Below the pieces are notes generated by a model. It ran no database searches. It was not told the DNA's origin and saw nothing but the letters and a program-made list of their open reading frames with translations. From positions 181,702-245,701 of the forward strand of contig LSRX01000782.1 of assembly GCA_001939145.1 (NCBI GenBank): a DNA stretch of 64,000 nucleotides, given 5' to 3'. Positions 1 through 11,099 of this stretch are shown here, piece after piece (position 1 is the first letter of the stretch; the number at the start of each line of letters is the position of its first letter). This DNA is from Symbiodinium microadriaticum. Its lineage: Eukaryota; Sar; Dinophyceae; Suessiales; Symbiodiniaceae. Position numbers and translations under genes: made by a program.

Positions 1-130
1 GTGTGTGTGTGTGTGCGTATGTGTATGTGCCCGTGCATGTGTATGCAGATGTGCATGCGCATCGCATGCGGCTTGGTATGCAGATGCGCATGTGTATGTG
101 CATGAATGTGTATATGTATGGGGGTGGGGG
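1..130. repeat. GT/TG-rich microsatellite
   Basis: A purine-pyrimidine alternating tract opens the window: uninterrupted GT units, then degraded GTATGT and GCATGT units, ending in a G-run at about 121-136. The ORFs across it (Cys/Val/Met-rich in every frame) are artefacts of the repeat. Confidence 0.9.
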
Positions 131-136
131 GGGGGG

Positions 137-690
137 CGCCCTGGAGGACCTTTCAGTCCCCGCTTTCTGGGAAAGAGGGGCTTCGATGCTGCTTTGACCG
201 GAAAAGAAATTGTAAACAAGGACTTCTGCAAGCTCCAAGGAGCTAGCTTTCGTGACCGCGCATGATCACAGCGCATACGACACGTGCAACCGTGCAACTG
301 CACACAACATGCGCATTCATCTTGTGCCAAACTAGAGGCAGCCATTTAGGAAGTGAACCTAGCATACAATGGACATCGACACATGCTGAAGCCAAGCGAT
401 TGACCGCGCGTGAGCTGCGCAAAGGGCTGTGAAGGAAACGATCCCATGTCGCGAGGTGTCAGTGCATCATGAAATGTGGGATGTGCGGCAATTTCGCTTA
501 GTTCACTGCGGGGCCTGGAGAAGAAGCCGGCTGAAAGGGATATTTCTCACAAGCAGCGAAAACCTAGATCGCTCTGTCGGCTGAACACTGAACACTCCAA
601 GCCTTTCCGAAGACATGCAGCGTGTGCACGCCTCAGGTCTGACATCTCATCGTCCAGCACGGAGCATGTACCGTGCACCTGGTCAAAACT
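137..690. other. No gene recognised
   Basis: No reading frame on either strand shows sustained protein-like composition or a recognisable motif. It may be intron or intergenic DNA downstream of the minus-strand exon that follows. Confidence 0.4.
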
Positions 691-693
691 GCG

Positions 694-912
694 CTACTCA
701 ATGGGACGGGGCATGGGAGCGTCGAAGCCGGCGCGCACTTCTTTGGAGGAGTTTTTCGATGTTTCTTGCGGTTGCACCTCGTAGACAAGCTCTTCCACGG
801 CATCGTAAAACGCACCAGCTGCCTTCGGTACAGAATGCAGCTGTTTAGTGAAGTTGCCATCCCGCAACACGGAGCCAAAGTCAGCATGAACGCACAAACC
901 ACCCCAGCTACG
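694..912 (-). CDS. Unidentified coding exon
   Basis: A minus-strand frame of about 70 codons reads as ordinary protein, with an acidic helix-like stretch (DAVEELVYEV) and no low complexity. It ends at TAG at 694. A possible donor, TACGAG followed by GTGCAA, lies inside it, so the real exon may stop near 778. Family not recognised. Strand agrees with the main direction of the region. Confidence 0.3.
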   Translation of the reverse strand, partial: RSWGGLCVHADFGSVLRDGNFTKQLHSVPKAAGAFYDAVEELVYEVQPQETSKNSSKEVRAGFDAPMPRPIE

Positions 913-1149
913 GTCGTTGACCTGGCTCGTGCGGCTGAGCTGCTATGACCTGCTGGGCTCGCTTCGCCAGCGTTTTGCTTACGGGGCCTCGATCATCAGC
1001 CAACCTCAGGCCGAACGGATGTCGAAGCAGCGTAGCAAAGAGCGCAGTGCTCGCATGCTGGAGGCGTACACGGTAATTACACGTTTCAGCGAGAGTTTGT
1101 TCTCAGGAAACACGGCATCTGAGGGCATCTACATTATCTACGTACAGCA

Positions 1150-1262
1150 CAGAGGATCTGGAGCCTCCAAGTGAGCTTGCTGGCAAGAAGCGTGGCAGCA
1201 CAGTAGTCCTGTGACTGTTGCAGCAAGCTTTCGAGCTTTTCCTGGAACTCCGGTGGCAGGCT
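1150..1262 (-). CDS. Unidentified helical exon
   Basis: The minus strand encodes a compact helical segment beginning SLPPEFQEKLESLLQQSQ and continuing to about 1150. An in-frame TAA lies just before it, with an AG directly after that TAA, as expected at a 3' splice site. The upstream region to about 1560 has another helical frame (SEEKASMQLDQE) that may be the preceding exon. No family recognised. Confidence 0.3.
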
Positions 1263-1899
1263 TTAGCATCTGAGCGTGTCAAGCACAAAGAGAAGCGCAG
1301 CCTTCGCCACAACAGCAACTTGGCTGGGCATCTTGCACCTGCACACGACTAATGTTTCTTCCGACGCTCCTGACGACATGACGGTCCGACCACGAGAAGC
1401 ACGGAAACCCTGGCCGGCGCTCCTGATCAAGCTGCATCGAAGCTTTTTCCTCCGACAGGCCAGGGCTCGATGCTCTGCGCAGCATGTTGCAACTTCTGAC
1501 ACATGCAGTGACCAGCTGCAGGCGGTCGGCCTCGTGTTCGCAGCATCTGTGGCCTCGGAGCACCAGACTCCATTGAATCCATCATGAACAAGTCATGAAC
1601 AAGCACCGCTACGACCAGGCCAAGACACGCTTCCGAACCAGGTGCGAGGTTTGCATGGAGCTTTCACCTTGGATCCATTGTGCGGCCCGAACATACTTGA
1701 CAGTCTGTGGATGTGGAATGCCTGCATCATGCCTGCACGAGGCTGCGCGAGAATCCATCTGCTCAGGCAGCTGCCATGTCCACTAGGGCTAGCAGCAGGG
1801 GCCTGGATGGGACGAAGATGTCGACAAGGCTTCGGGGGGCTGAACACTACAAAAGGCAGGTACGTTACAAGTACACCTGCACGTTGGCGCAGCTAAGCC

Positions 1900-2400
1900 C
1901 AAAAAAGATTGTGAGTCAGAACACGTTGTCAGCGTGGCAGCAGATAAGATCTGGCCAAGAATTCGTACAAATCGGTCCTGGAGGAAACAGTCAGACAAGT
2001 CAGGGCAGCTTCGGTTATTGATTGCCAAGGTGGTACAGATTGCACCATGTCCAGAATTCTCCCCAGATCTGTTGCTGCATCCAGAAGCAAAGTGAGAACG
2101 CGTACCTTAAATCTTCCAGTCAGCGAAGGATCGAGGTCTGCTGCATATGCCCTCTTGTCTCCGTCATACCAGATCTTGGATGCGAGGTGCGGCGGCTGGC
2201 AAGCCGAGCTGCAGGGATTGGATCGGCACCTGCTCCCGAGAAAAGGCGGAAGCTGCTACTGCATGCAAAAGCCCAACGTGAACATAAACGTGCTGAACAT
2301 GCTTGCATCAAACAGTAGGATGCCAAGAAAAGCGTTGCTGACATGCTGCGGTCTCTGCATGCTCCAGGAACAGCTGCACGACATCGACGGTCAGTAAAGC
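1900..2400 (-). CDS. Possible small exons, unidentified
   Basis: Two short minus-strand stretches could be coding: one near 1917-1975 after a good pyrimidine-AG-G acceptor (reading DRFVRILGQILSAATL), and one near 2190-2270. Neither can be joined in phase to a neighbour with certainty. Listed only because they share the strand of the long ORF at 2596-4875 and lie downstream of it. Confidence 0.15.
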
Positions 2401-2595
2401 CAACCACGCGGTTGCATCACTCCCACCTTAGACAATCGCTGTTTGAGGCAACCTCGTCGTCTTTGAGCTGCGAGCTGGGATGGCTCAATCCGTGCTGTCC
2501 CCCGAGCTCGACACGAGAACTGTCAGATCCATGGGTCCTTTCAGGTGTCAGGTCAGAGGCGGCTCGCACTGAGTACTCACGATGCTCTAGCCGGG

Positions 2596-4875
2596 CTAAG
2601 GTCGTGGCGGTTTCAAGGTCACGCTGCGAAGTCGCTCCAGGCCAGGGTCCGACCGAAGCATCACGAAGAGAGTCTCCAAAGCCAAGGCCAGATGCGCCAG
2701 GTTTTGGGCTTGGGCGGCTTGGGGCTTTACACCCCTTGGCTCCATGAGATGCTCCAGTCGTTCCAGGACCGTTTGGAAGAAACGTTCTTGGGTGCTCGTA
2801 GCTACGTCTATTGGTTTGGGCACAGAGCAGGGCGGGTCCCACTCCAATGCGATGCGAACAGCCAGCAGGGCCAGGACATCCATCTGATCAACCAAGCACT
2901 CCAGCTTCGGTTCATTCCACAGCTGCTTCTCCAGGTTCTTTCTGCCCAAGTACGACATGCACTCTGTGATGAAACCATGAGGGCCAAACGCCTGTCGGAG
3001 CGACTCCAGAACTGATTCAGTGTGTTGCAAAGCAGCCTCACCGCCCATGATACAGGTATCTGGTTCCGCGAAAGCGACAGCATCTGCAGTGCCGGCCCCG
3101 ACCGGCACAAGAGTGTCCAGCACTTCTATGAGACGTTGTAGGACAACGAGCACCACTGGTTCTTCACAGAGCGTTTTCAAATGTCCACCACGCACTTCTC
3201 GCGCATGCAAGACGAACTCTGCACTGAGGCTAGCAAGAAGTCTCGGCATTGTGGCAGCATCTGCCAATGAGTTTTGGCGCCTCACGGCTGCCACGGAATG
3301 CTCGGCCTGCTCCAATAACACCAGCAGAGCCGTGCGGTCCCTGCCCAGAAGTCCTTCTGCACAGTTAGCATCTGCGAAGCAGGGGTGTTCCTGACGCAGG
3401 CCACTAAACGTGACCGCTCGCGGCTCCGTGTAGCGGCACGTAAAGCGCTGAAGGTATGTCTGAGATGGTGCACGGTTCGAGCGTTTCGACAAGCGGCTAC
3501 CCCTAGAGTCTGATGCACAGTGGCCGCTTGGCTTGCGTGTCCCATCCACCTGGCCCTGCATGCCAGACGACCGCAAGCGGAATGAACCTTGAACATGACT
3601 GGCCCCATTGCAGCTGAAGTCGCTGGCCCTCTCCGAACCCCCCGAAGCGAAAGCGGATGATCGCGTCACCGAAGCTCTGCCTCCTCGAGCGCTTCCGTCA
3701 GACGCAGCCTCGACCATGCTTGTTCGCCGCTGTGGGGGAGCCGATAGTCTCCACTCTCTTGATTGCCTTGCATCGGAAGACCGAGCCGAATTCCTGGCTT
3801 TTGGCAGCTCTGCAGGGACTGGCTCATCCTGTGATGCATACTGCGACAAGCTGCCACTGTCAGAAGCGTCTACCTGCATGTGCGTTGGAGCCTGCTGGCG
3901 CTCACTGGTCAGCGTGGCCAGGTCCCCGTGGCTCTGTGCATCAGTGTGCTGCTTTTTCTCTGACAGGTCGTCGGCCGGCTGGCTCTTTGAACGCCGAATA
4001 GGATCCCTCCAGCTGTCCTTCTCTTGGCCCTGGAACACCCTCCAGCGTTGGCTGGAGCTGCGGCGCCTCGGCTCTTCATAGCTGCCAGAGCTCTGAGAGT
4101 CCTTGGAAACAGAGGCTCGGCCCTGGCTCGCATCAGGTGAAGGCACGGAGTGGTTTCGGGGAGCCTGCCCTCTGGGCTTGGAGATCTTCTGCGTCTCCGG
4201 CAGGTCCAGCTGCATTGAGATAGGTTGGGGCGGGTTGCTGCAGTCAGTTTTGCTGGACCTTGCGTCTTCCGATTGCACGGATCTCCTGGTCTGGTTGGTC
4301 TGGGGGGGCCTCTCTTCGGCCTCCTGAATCGGAGGGTTTGCCGGCAGGAAAGGCGTGTTGCGACGAGCACCTCGATCTCCTTGGAACGACCGAGTTTCCT
4401 GGACGTTTGGATGCCAGGTGAGGCCGGTCTTTTTCACGCTTCCGCCCGCCTGAAGTCTGGTCTTCGAAATATCTGCCACTAGGCAGGCACCAGGCAGCAC
4501 AGAGCTATCCAGCGGCATACTGCGTCTCGCTCTCAAACCAGAAACATCTGCATCAAGCATGACCTTCGCATGAACTGATCCCTCAGGTGGCCAAACTTCA
4601 TCACGGTCCGCCTTGCAGACTTCAAAGTGCAGCTCGGACTCCCCAGCTGTGGCTGAAATCTCCATAGTTTCCCCATGAACCCATAGTACGCTTCCGTGAC
4701 TGATCGGACCCTCGCCGGTGTCTGGCCCCCAGGTGCGCACTTCAACTTGCAGAGGCTCTGCCAACTCCCCGTGTCCTGTCACCGTCTGCGGTTGCACCTG
4801 AGCCCCGCCAAAAGTTGACTTACACGCAACGGCGTGTTGCAAGCACGTAACGACACCAGTGCCATGCCATACCAA
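2596..4875 (-). CDS. C2-like domain protein with disordered middle and helical C-terminal region
   Basis: An open frame of 759 codons, the longest in the window, in an otherwise intron-rich locus. Residues about 30-160 alternate beta-like strands and polar loops as in a C2 domain (LHFEVCKADRDE, then a Gly/Val strand). Residues about 160-480 are Ser/Arg/Gln-rich and probably disordered. Residues about 500-750 are alpha-helical (LLVLLEQAEHSVAAVRRQ, then several Leu-rich helices), resembling a helical repeat domain. The first ATG (4875) may not be the true start: an AG followed by GTGCAACCGCAG near 4802 is an equally good acceptor, and a different open frame (4820-5383) overlaps the 5' end. The C2 assignment is inference from pattern. 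The lack of introns could mean a retroposed copy or simply one long exon. Confidence 0.55.
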   Translation of the reverse strand: MVWHGTGVVTCLQHAVACKSTFGGAQVQPQTVTGHGELAEPLQVEVRTWGPDTGEGPISHGSVLWVHGETMEISATAGESELHFEVCKADRDEVWPPEGSVHAKVMLDADVSGLRARRSMPLDSSVLPGACLVADISKTRLQAGGSVKKTGLTWHPNVQETRSFQGDRGARRNTPFLPANPPIQEAEERPPQTNQTRRSVQSEDARSSKTDCSNPPQPISMQLDLPETQKISKPRGQAPRNHSVPSPDASQGRASVSKDSQSSGSYEEPRRRSSSQRWRVFQGQEKDSWRDPIRRSKSQPADDLSEKKQHTDAQSHGDLATLTSERQQAPTHMQVDASDSGSLSQYASQDEPVPAELPKARNSARSSDARQSREWRLSAPPQRRTSMVEAASDGSARGGRASVTRSSAFASGGSERASDFSCNGASHVQGSFRLRSSGMQGQVDGTRKPSGHCASDSRGSRLSKRSNRAPSQTYLQRFTCRYTEPRAVTFSGLRQEHPCFADANCAEGLLGRDRTALLVLLEQAEHSVAAVRRQNSLADAATMPRLLASLSAEFVLHAREVRGGHLKTLCEEPVVLVVLQRLIEVLDTLVPVGAGTADAVAFAEPDTCIMGGEAALQHTESVLESLRQAFGPHGFITECMSYLGRKNLEKQLWNEPKLECLVDQMDVLALLAVRIALEWDPPCSVPKPIDVATSTQERFFQTVLERLEHLMEPRGVKPQAAQAQNLAHLALALETLFVMLRSDPGLERLRSVTLKPPRP

Positions 4876-5508
4876 GCTTCCGTAATGCAGAACTCAGCTT
4901 TGCTATCACCAGTGCCACTCCTGCCAGGCCACTGCGCAACGTGCGCAGACAGACAGCTGCACACAGACGCACAACAACAAGATATGGTGGTTGACACTCA
5001 GCTCCAGCTACACTACACACCCACAATGCAGTGAACCAGCCTATGCCTGTAATTATATGGGAACGCTGTCCCAAGAAGTCTGGGGGTCTCTCTGCGTGCC
5101 TCAGGGCCGGTCGCAATGCTTTGGATGATTCCTGAAACAAACAAGGTGCGCGTGACAGGCCTGAAAGCAGAAGTCCGGGCAACACCAGCGTCAAAATTGC
5201 AATGTCCTTTCTGCTGCTCTTCCTCAACCTGCGGACCTCTCCGGTCTTGTTGTTCCATATTTCTGAACCCTGCACAAAGGCAACGCAATCAACTCGGAAG
5301 CAATCTGCACAGCAGGGCAAAGCCAAAGAACAGTAACAAGCATCTCTGATTGAACAGTCCAACCTCCGTTTGTGAGCACCCACTGGATTGTGTCTCCTCG
5401 ACGTCTAAAAAACTAACACCAACATGCTGGGTCAAATCTCGGGTTGTCGGGCCTCAAAGTAGCACAAGTCTGCACAAGTGCAAGTATGCATATTGTGCAA
5501 AGATATGC

Positions 5509-5636
5509 TACCTACACATATACATACATACATACATACATGCATGCATGCATGCATGCATGCATGCATGCATGCATACATACATACATACATACCATCC
5601 ATCCATCCATCCATCCATCCATCCATCCATCCATGC

Positions 5637-5669
<33 letters not shown>

Positions 5670-5745
5670 TACATGTGTGTATCAAACTGTACTAAAATAT
5701 ACCTTTACACAATGTGTATGTATATATATATATATATATATTCAT
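5509..5745. repeat. Compound microsatellite (ACAT, GCAT, CCAT, AGAC, TA)
   Basis: Successive tracts of ACAT, GCAT, ACAT again, CCAT (about 5595-5634), AGAC (about 5636-5668) and TA (about 5722-5741) follow one another. Each unit differs from the next by about one base, which suggests stepwise conversion of one repeat into another. The Ile/His/Thr-rich and Asp/Arg/Gln/Thr-rich ORFs here are repeat artefacts. Confidence 0.95.
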
Positions 5746-5839
5746 ATGTTCATATACTAAACATATACGAGCGTATAGGCACTTTACGATTGTACCTTCT
5801 AAATGATTGTCCTGGCACGCTTCGAGAGACGTATCAGCT

Positions 5840-6085
5840 GAGATGGCTGGGATGGGGTGGGGGTGTGCAGGGGTGTGATGTGCATATGGGTGTGGGGCTG
5901 GGTGCGCATGTCGTGGGTGTGGGTGTGGGGAGGGTGGGGTTGCGGATGTGGGTGTGGCGTGGCGATGCGTGGCGTGTGGGCATTGGCGTGTGCGTGTGCG
6001 CGTCAGTAGGGATGCATGCATGCGTGCATGCGTGCGTGCTTGCGTGCTTGCGTGCTTGCGTGCCTGCGTGCGATGCGTGCCTGCC
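5840..6085. repeat. G/T-rich satellite-like tract
   Basis: A GGGTGTGG-type G-rich strand (about 5845-5990) passes into GCATGC/GTGCTTGC units (about 6010-6080). Runs of three or more G are closely spaced on the plus strand. No coding potential. Confidence 0.8.
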
Positions 6086-6099
6086 TGGTCAGGGCCAGG

Positions 6100-7820
6100 C
6101 CACGCCAGCTGCCCAGCTGGTGCATGAGGAATGGGGACACCATGAATAGGCACTTATCATTGTTGGCATCAGATCGTTTTGCAAAGTGTGTATGGCTACA
6201 CAGTCTGTCAAAAAAGGGTGTACTCCTAGCATCTCCTAGCAGCTTGACCGCTTCAGCCCGTTGGCACCGCTTGGCAGCGAGTTGGCATTGACTTGGGCAT
6301 GGCGATGGCGTGTAGCTACTTAGGCACTCTCGATGAATTGGCATCTGCCGGCAGTCAGTTTGCATTCAATTAGTGCAACAAACAATATGGATGAATAGCT
6401 GCGGCTCCGCCTGTGAAGTTTTCAGACCCTGTGTGCTGGCAACGCTGAGGGCCGCGACTTTGTTCCGGGAACTCAAAAGGGCAACGAAGCACTCTTTGCT
6501 GGTTTTCACCATTCGTTTCTTTTAGTTTGGTTGAGGGGTTGCTGTGGAGACGGCTTCTTCGATCCGCCGGATCGGTCAGTTAAATCTCGTACGAGTACTG
6601 TAGACTTTTCCACTCAGGGCCGGGGCCCCCCAAGCTCTCGGTGCTGATTTCTGTGCCGGTGGGTACAGAGTACTCACCGCGCCTTTGGGCTTTCCGCCAA
6701 CTTTTAATTGGGTGCACGCACAGGCTGCGACCTAAGGACACTGCCAAAAGCGTGAACTAAAAAAGCGTGTGTGGATGGCTGGATGGCTGGATGTCCGCCT
6801 GGCTAGCTGGCTGGCTGGGCCTGGGGTGGCTGGCTGGCTGACCGTGTGTGGCTTGGGGCTTGAGGCGTGGCGTATGCACAGCTGCACCGAATCTCCTGGG
6901 CACTCTGCATGTGGCTCGTCCTGCACCGAGTGGTCTGTAGGAGGGTAGAGCGGTGCTGGTTGAAAGTATCGGAGCATGCAGTCATTCACTACGAGCATCC
7001 AAGCTTACGACTCTTACGACTGCGACACGGCCTTTGCAGAGCTGCGAGCGTCACACCTGATCTACGCACCACAGAAGCGCACCGTCGAGGGTTGAGAGTC
7101 TGACAAGTCAAGGAGCTTCGTCCTGGACCACTCGCGTTGCTCCTGAGAGGTGTCGAGCTTGAAATTGCAGGAGGGCTGCAACCGCGATAATTCACTGCGC
7201 CGCTTCGTGCCCCACTGCCTTGTTGAGGCTTTGCGGCCGTTCTGGACCCCGTCCTCAGCTCGAGACATTGCTTACACCCATTCAATCAACGCACGACACA
7301 CACACACACACGCACACGCACGCACACAAATTCGCAGAAACCCAACCTGTTGGACTAGCAGTGGCGTGCGGCAACTTTTCAAGCTCCAACAAAATCCTTC
7401 ATGGCATTGCCACACTACTTAGTGCTGCGACGGAACTTGCTCCGAGGAGGCCGAAGTGAAGAGGCTTGCACAACCTGCTCAGTCCACAGGTTTCCATAGC
7501 AGCTCGCAAGCACCACTTGCTCTTGTGATGAGATCTGGGCCGACTGGAATGAAGGCATGACATGTCCCACTGCTGCAGGCCTTCGTCGACAGACCGATGC
7601 CTCCAAAGGGCATGTCCTCTGAACGATTCTAAGTGTCACTTTCTGGGCCTCTGTGCATCACGCGTGTGAAGATGCGATGCAGGAATGTGCTCAGTGTCAC
7701 CTCGCCGCCACGCTTCAAGGCAACAAGAGATTGTGTGCATTAGTGTCCACGAAGATCACAAATAGCTGCTCCAGTAAGTCAACCCTGCATGATCCAAGCC
7801 GCGACTTGTGCAGGTGGAGG
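6100..7820. other. No confident gene; short simple repeats
   Basis: Contains GGCTGGAT/GGCTGGCT units at about 6772-6840 and a CA tract at about 7299-7328. No frame gives a convincing protein segment. Probably intergenic DNA between the minus-strand gene below 5 kb and the plus-strand exon at 7.8-8.5 kb. Confidence 0.4.
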
Positions 7821-7834
7821 CATGAGTATCACCG

Positions 7835-8476
7835 TTGCTGGAGGACCGCCGCGACGAGATTGGTTCCTTTCAGGGGGCGGGATTGGAAAAAAGTGACCTG
7901 CAGACACTGAATGAGCCTCCCGAGAGATGCGAGCAGGGAGTGAACGGCTGCGTACTCGAAACTTACCTGAACTCAAGGAACTGCAGCGGCTTGGTCAGGG
8001 AAGAGCCTATCGTACTAGTGGAGCATCTTGTGCCTGCTATATCTGCGTCCCACATGACAAGCCCAGAAGCTAGCTCCCTCCTTTCTTCAATCTACATTGA
8101 CATAATTCCATAGGACTTAAAAGGCAGTCCAACCATCCTTTCAAGCAGCCTGTAAATTGATCTTCTTCCTCTCCTTCTGACAATTGGTCGAAGTTGATCT
8201 TGTATTCAACGTCGTTGTTGGCCGCCGCAAACGTCAAATTCCTTGTGATTCCAGACTGCCGAACTACCGCTCAACGGAACAGTGCACTGTTCCACGCGGT
8301 CATTCCCGACCTCGTGCCACTGTTTGTGCACTGTCTGAGGCAGTTAGTTCATCATCAAGCCAAAGCTCAAGAACTCAGATGTGATGTGCTCTCGCTGGAA
8401 ATGCGAGGCAACGGTGTGCCGAGCCTGCTGAGACTACTAGAAGAACAGCGACGGCAAGTTCGGGAAGCTGCTTGGG
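7835..8476 (+). CDS. Armadillo-repeat-like protein, partial (plus strand)
   Basis: Two plus-strand frames look coding. The second, 8194-8476, follows an AG acceptor at 8192-8193 and encodes helices ending in GVPSLLRLLEEQRRQ and then VREAAWG, a close match to an armadillo repeat (Gly-Val/Ile-Pro-x-Leu, Leu-Leu, then EAAWAL). It then meets a GT donor within TGGGGTCC, so the TGA at 8482-8484 probably lies in an intron. The first frame, about 7835-8090, contains REEPIVLVEHLVPAISA, also helix-repeat-like. Downstream repeats were not located. This is one of two plus-strand coding islands in a mainly minus-strand window. The armadillo identity is inferred from motif spacing. Confidence 0.4.
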
Positions 8477-8489
8477 GTCCATGATTGGC

Positions 8490-9360
8490 GATTGCTCAGG
8501 TGCGGAATGGGGCAGATGACTTCGGGTTTGCCAACAAACTGCCATATACTGCCTGGAACGTCCCACATGCAACCATCCATCCGGGCCCGTGTATAAATGG
8601 GGAGTTGAATCAAGGTCCACCCGTCTCTCGTGCAGAATCGTCGGAAACAAACACAGCAGTGACCCAACTACGACAAACACCCTGCGGATTGATCGCTTGC
8701 TGCTGTGCGCCATACACCGCTTTAGTTTTGCTCTGGCCGGATTTTGGCTTTTGTCACTTGTGTTCCGGATAAGTCCCCCTAAGACTTGATACTCTTCGAT
8801 CCTGCCAGGATACCTCTTTGACTTTCTGGCTGGTCTTGTGAGGCTCTGGCCTTTCTAGTTTACTCAACACGAGCCTCAGACCATCGCCGGGCCGTTGAAG
8901 CGATGGATTCATCTCTTCTTCCGTCTCGCCTCTCACTGACCGACCCGCCCTGCTGCTTGTACCCGTGTGCCTGAGGTGGCCGCAGACCTCGCGTCTCGGT
9001 CACGATTCATCGCTTCTCTGAACTTCTCTCGTGGTGCTGTGCCATCCATGGGTGAGATTCATGACTTGGCTTTCTCGTCGGAGACACGACGGGCCACGCC
9101 ACATGCTTGTTGCACAAAAGCTTCGTTTCGTATTTTGGGGTGGTTCCTCAATTCCGAGCGGAGGCGGCCCTGGGTGGAGGTTATTGCGGATGAAGAGTTG
9201 CTGATTTGACGATCGCAGCCGCAGCAATGTATACTGCAATCTGTGTGGCTTGGACAGGCTGGTACCTACTGATCACGCCTGCGTGCTCCCTCTGCATCAA
9301 CTGATTAACAACGGGCCCAGCCTGCTTCGACATCGAACCTCCCCCTATTACTATGTTCTT
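8490..9360. other. No gene recognised
   Basis: Frames on both strands are short and unconvincing. Further exons of the plus-strand armadillo-like gene may be hidden here, and the 3' end of the minus-strand gene starting at 9366 abuts it, so this would be a convergent gene border. Confidence 0.3.
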
Positions 9361-9365
9361 CGCTC

Positions 9366-10565
9366 TTATCTGGGCTTGAGCCAATCTTCAGGCAGCTGAA
9401 AAACATTCAGGAATCGCATGCAAATTTGCTGGCCCATCCGTGAATTCTCATGCAATGAGGAAAACCTAGCCGATGTTATCATCAGTCTGATTCTGCCACA
9501 CAAAACAAGAGCGGACCCCGGACTTGAGGGCTTTGCGGAAAGCGTCGTGATGAGGGCCTGACAGACTTGATCGTCAAGCTGAGCACCAGTCTCCAGCAAA
9601 CCAGCTACAAGAATTTTGACGGAGTTGCATATGCCAAACACAAGTCTGTTTTGCTCAACCACTTTCGTGACATAAGAGGAACGACGATGCTTGAGCGCAG
9701 GACAGCTGATACCGAATGGTCGCAGACGTTTTTCTTCTTGGCCCGGGACCATGAGCTCTTCCTTGAAAGGCCCCGACTGGCGCTGTGCCTCAAGAAGTTG
9801 GTCATGCCCCCTTGATTGAGCAAGTCTTTTCGTTCCAGCTTGGGTTGCAGCATTCATGGCATTGAGGAACATCTGCGTTTCCTGACAGGTTCTCCCCTTC
9901 AGCCGCACCACAGGATGGAGCCCACCTGGCCTCCAGCGCTTCTTGTACCTCTGTGACTTTGCTACCGACCAGGACGCAGGGGACCTCACGCCTGTATTGG
10001 AAATCGAAGATCACGATGAGCCTTTCAAATCTCATGGAGACATCTTGGGCCCCCGACGACTTCCACGTGGAGAACTCGAAAGACATGGTATTCCACTGAG
10101 CCTGGCCATTCAGCTTTGAAGCAATGTACTTCACACGCGCATTTAAATTTGGCACCCCCGCAGCTCAGGCATAGAAATACGAGCCAACCAGCGAGCGCGT
10201 GCAAGTCATCTCGACGGCAAACTTTCCAGCATGTGGCTTCCCGAGGCTGTGGCTGTGATATCTGCGAGCTTTTCCTCGATGATCTGCTGCTTGTCTGCCG
10301 ACTCCGTTATGTCTTGGATCTCATCCTCGGACATCCGCATGCAACAAGGGCTGAGCACACTTCAGCAGAAGATCTGTGCAAGCAAGCCGTCCTTGAAATC
10401 GTTGAGCTTCGCATCAATGAGAGACTGAAGCTTGAAGTCTTCCCGTTCAACCTGAGGGGTGAGCTGTGGGCTGCCTGCTTCACCACGGCCAGTGTCATTG
10501 GAGGAAGCGCCTGCAAGTCTTTGCCAGTGATGTCGTTCACCTTCCCAACGGCCGACACAATTTAA
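9366..10565 (-). CDS. Unidentified multi-exon protein with coiled-coil-like helices
   Basis: At least four exons join in phase on the minus strand: up to 10511 (reading GKVNDITGKDLQ), 10380-10451 (24 codons, KLNDFKDGLL at its end), 10325 to about 10208 (DKQQIIEEKLADI), then about 10150 to 9931 (RFERLIVIFDFQYRREVP) and 9881 to 9366. The donors at 10511, 10380 and 9931 are GC (CAG|GC, CTT|GC, GAG|GC), and all acceptors are AG|G. Introns are 59, 54 and 49 nt. The protein is rich in charged helices with one beta-like segment; I do not recognise the family. The last exon ends at a stop at 9366. An in-frame TGA seen if the 54-nt intron is read through is removed by that intron. Confidence 0.5.
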
Positions 10566-10740
10566 GTTCGGCTGCGCAAATACGAACCAAGTGGAGCTGA
10601 TACGACTGGGATTCTTTCAGGTACCCGGTGCCCTTTAGTCTTGCCGCGCGTTCCTGCAACAACTGCAGGCATCTGCAGGATTCAGCGACTGGGCTCGATG
10701 CAACTGCTCTCGCTGCGCTCAGAACGAAGGCTGTGCTCTA

Positions 10741-11085
10741 CTAATTGCCGGTACCAGTTAGATCAAATTGCCAAACAGAAAGACAAGCCGAGCAATCAAT
10801 CCACAATTGTAGTGCCTGCTGCCAGTGGCGCTGCTGGATGCTCTTCTTCGACAGCTCCATCAGCAAAGGGAGTACCTTTTGCACGTCACAGCTAAGCCCC
10901 TGAAGGTTTTTTCGGGCAGAGTGCTGGCTGGCAGTTCTCGCCTGTTGAAAGTCTTCGATCTCATGCTTCAGCTCGTGGTACGCCGGCCTGAGGGTCAACG
11001 CCGCTAGCGCAGTGCCGCAGATTGCTCGGCAAAATGACGCTAAGGGTCTCACCACTCTCGAAGTTGTCCAGGCATCTTTTTGCAT
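10741..11085 (-). CDS. Helical exon, probably upstream part of the same or a neighbouring gene
   Basis: The minus strand encodes two strongly helical segments, HELKHEIEDFQQARTAS and VLPLLMELSKKSIQQRHWQQ. A short stretch containing GC and an AG separates them and may be a small intron. An overlapping frame near 11000-11080 (RCLDNFESGETLSVIL) could also be coding. It lies 180 nt upstream of the 9.4-10.6 kb gene on the same strand and could be its 5' part. Confidence 0.35.
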   Translation of the reverse strand: MQKDAWTTSRVVRPLASFCRAICGTALAALTLRPAYHELKHEIEDFQQARTASQHSARKNLQGLSCDVQKVLPLLMELSKKSIQQRHWQQALQLWIDCSACLSVWQFDLTGTGN

Positions 11086-11099
11086 CGGAACCTTTCAAG

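Noticed and set aside
4820..5383. 187-codon minus-strand ORF overlapping the start of the C2-like gene
   Set aside because: Different frame from the long ORF, Cys/Leu-rich without motif. It may hold 5' exons, but no junction could be shown.
5478..6149. 223-codon plus-strand ORF rich in Ile-His-Thr and Asp-Arg-Gln-Thr
   Set aside because: It is the translation of compound microsatellites and a GT-rich satellite.
8375..8713. Minus-strand ORF with a signal-peptide-like stretch (LPELAVAVLLVVSAG)
   Set aside because: It is the reverse of the plus-strand armadillo-like helix; Leu/Glu-rich helices read backwards often give such hydrophobic runs.
10332..10379. In-frame TGA within the 9.4-10.6 kb gene, a second possible recoded codon
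   Set aside because: A 54-nt GC-AG intron (10326-10379) with phase 0 at both ends removes it, and the residues within are not obviously conserved.
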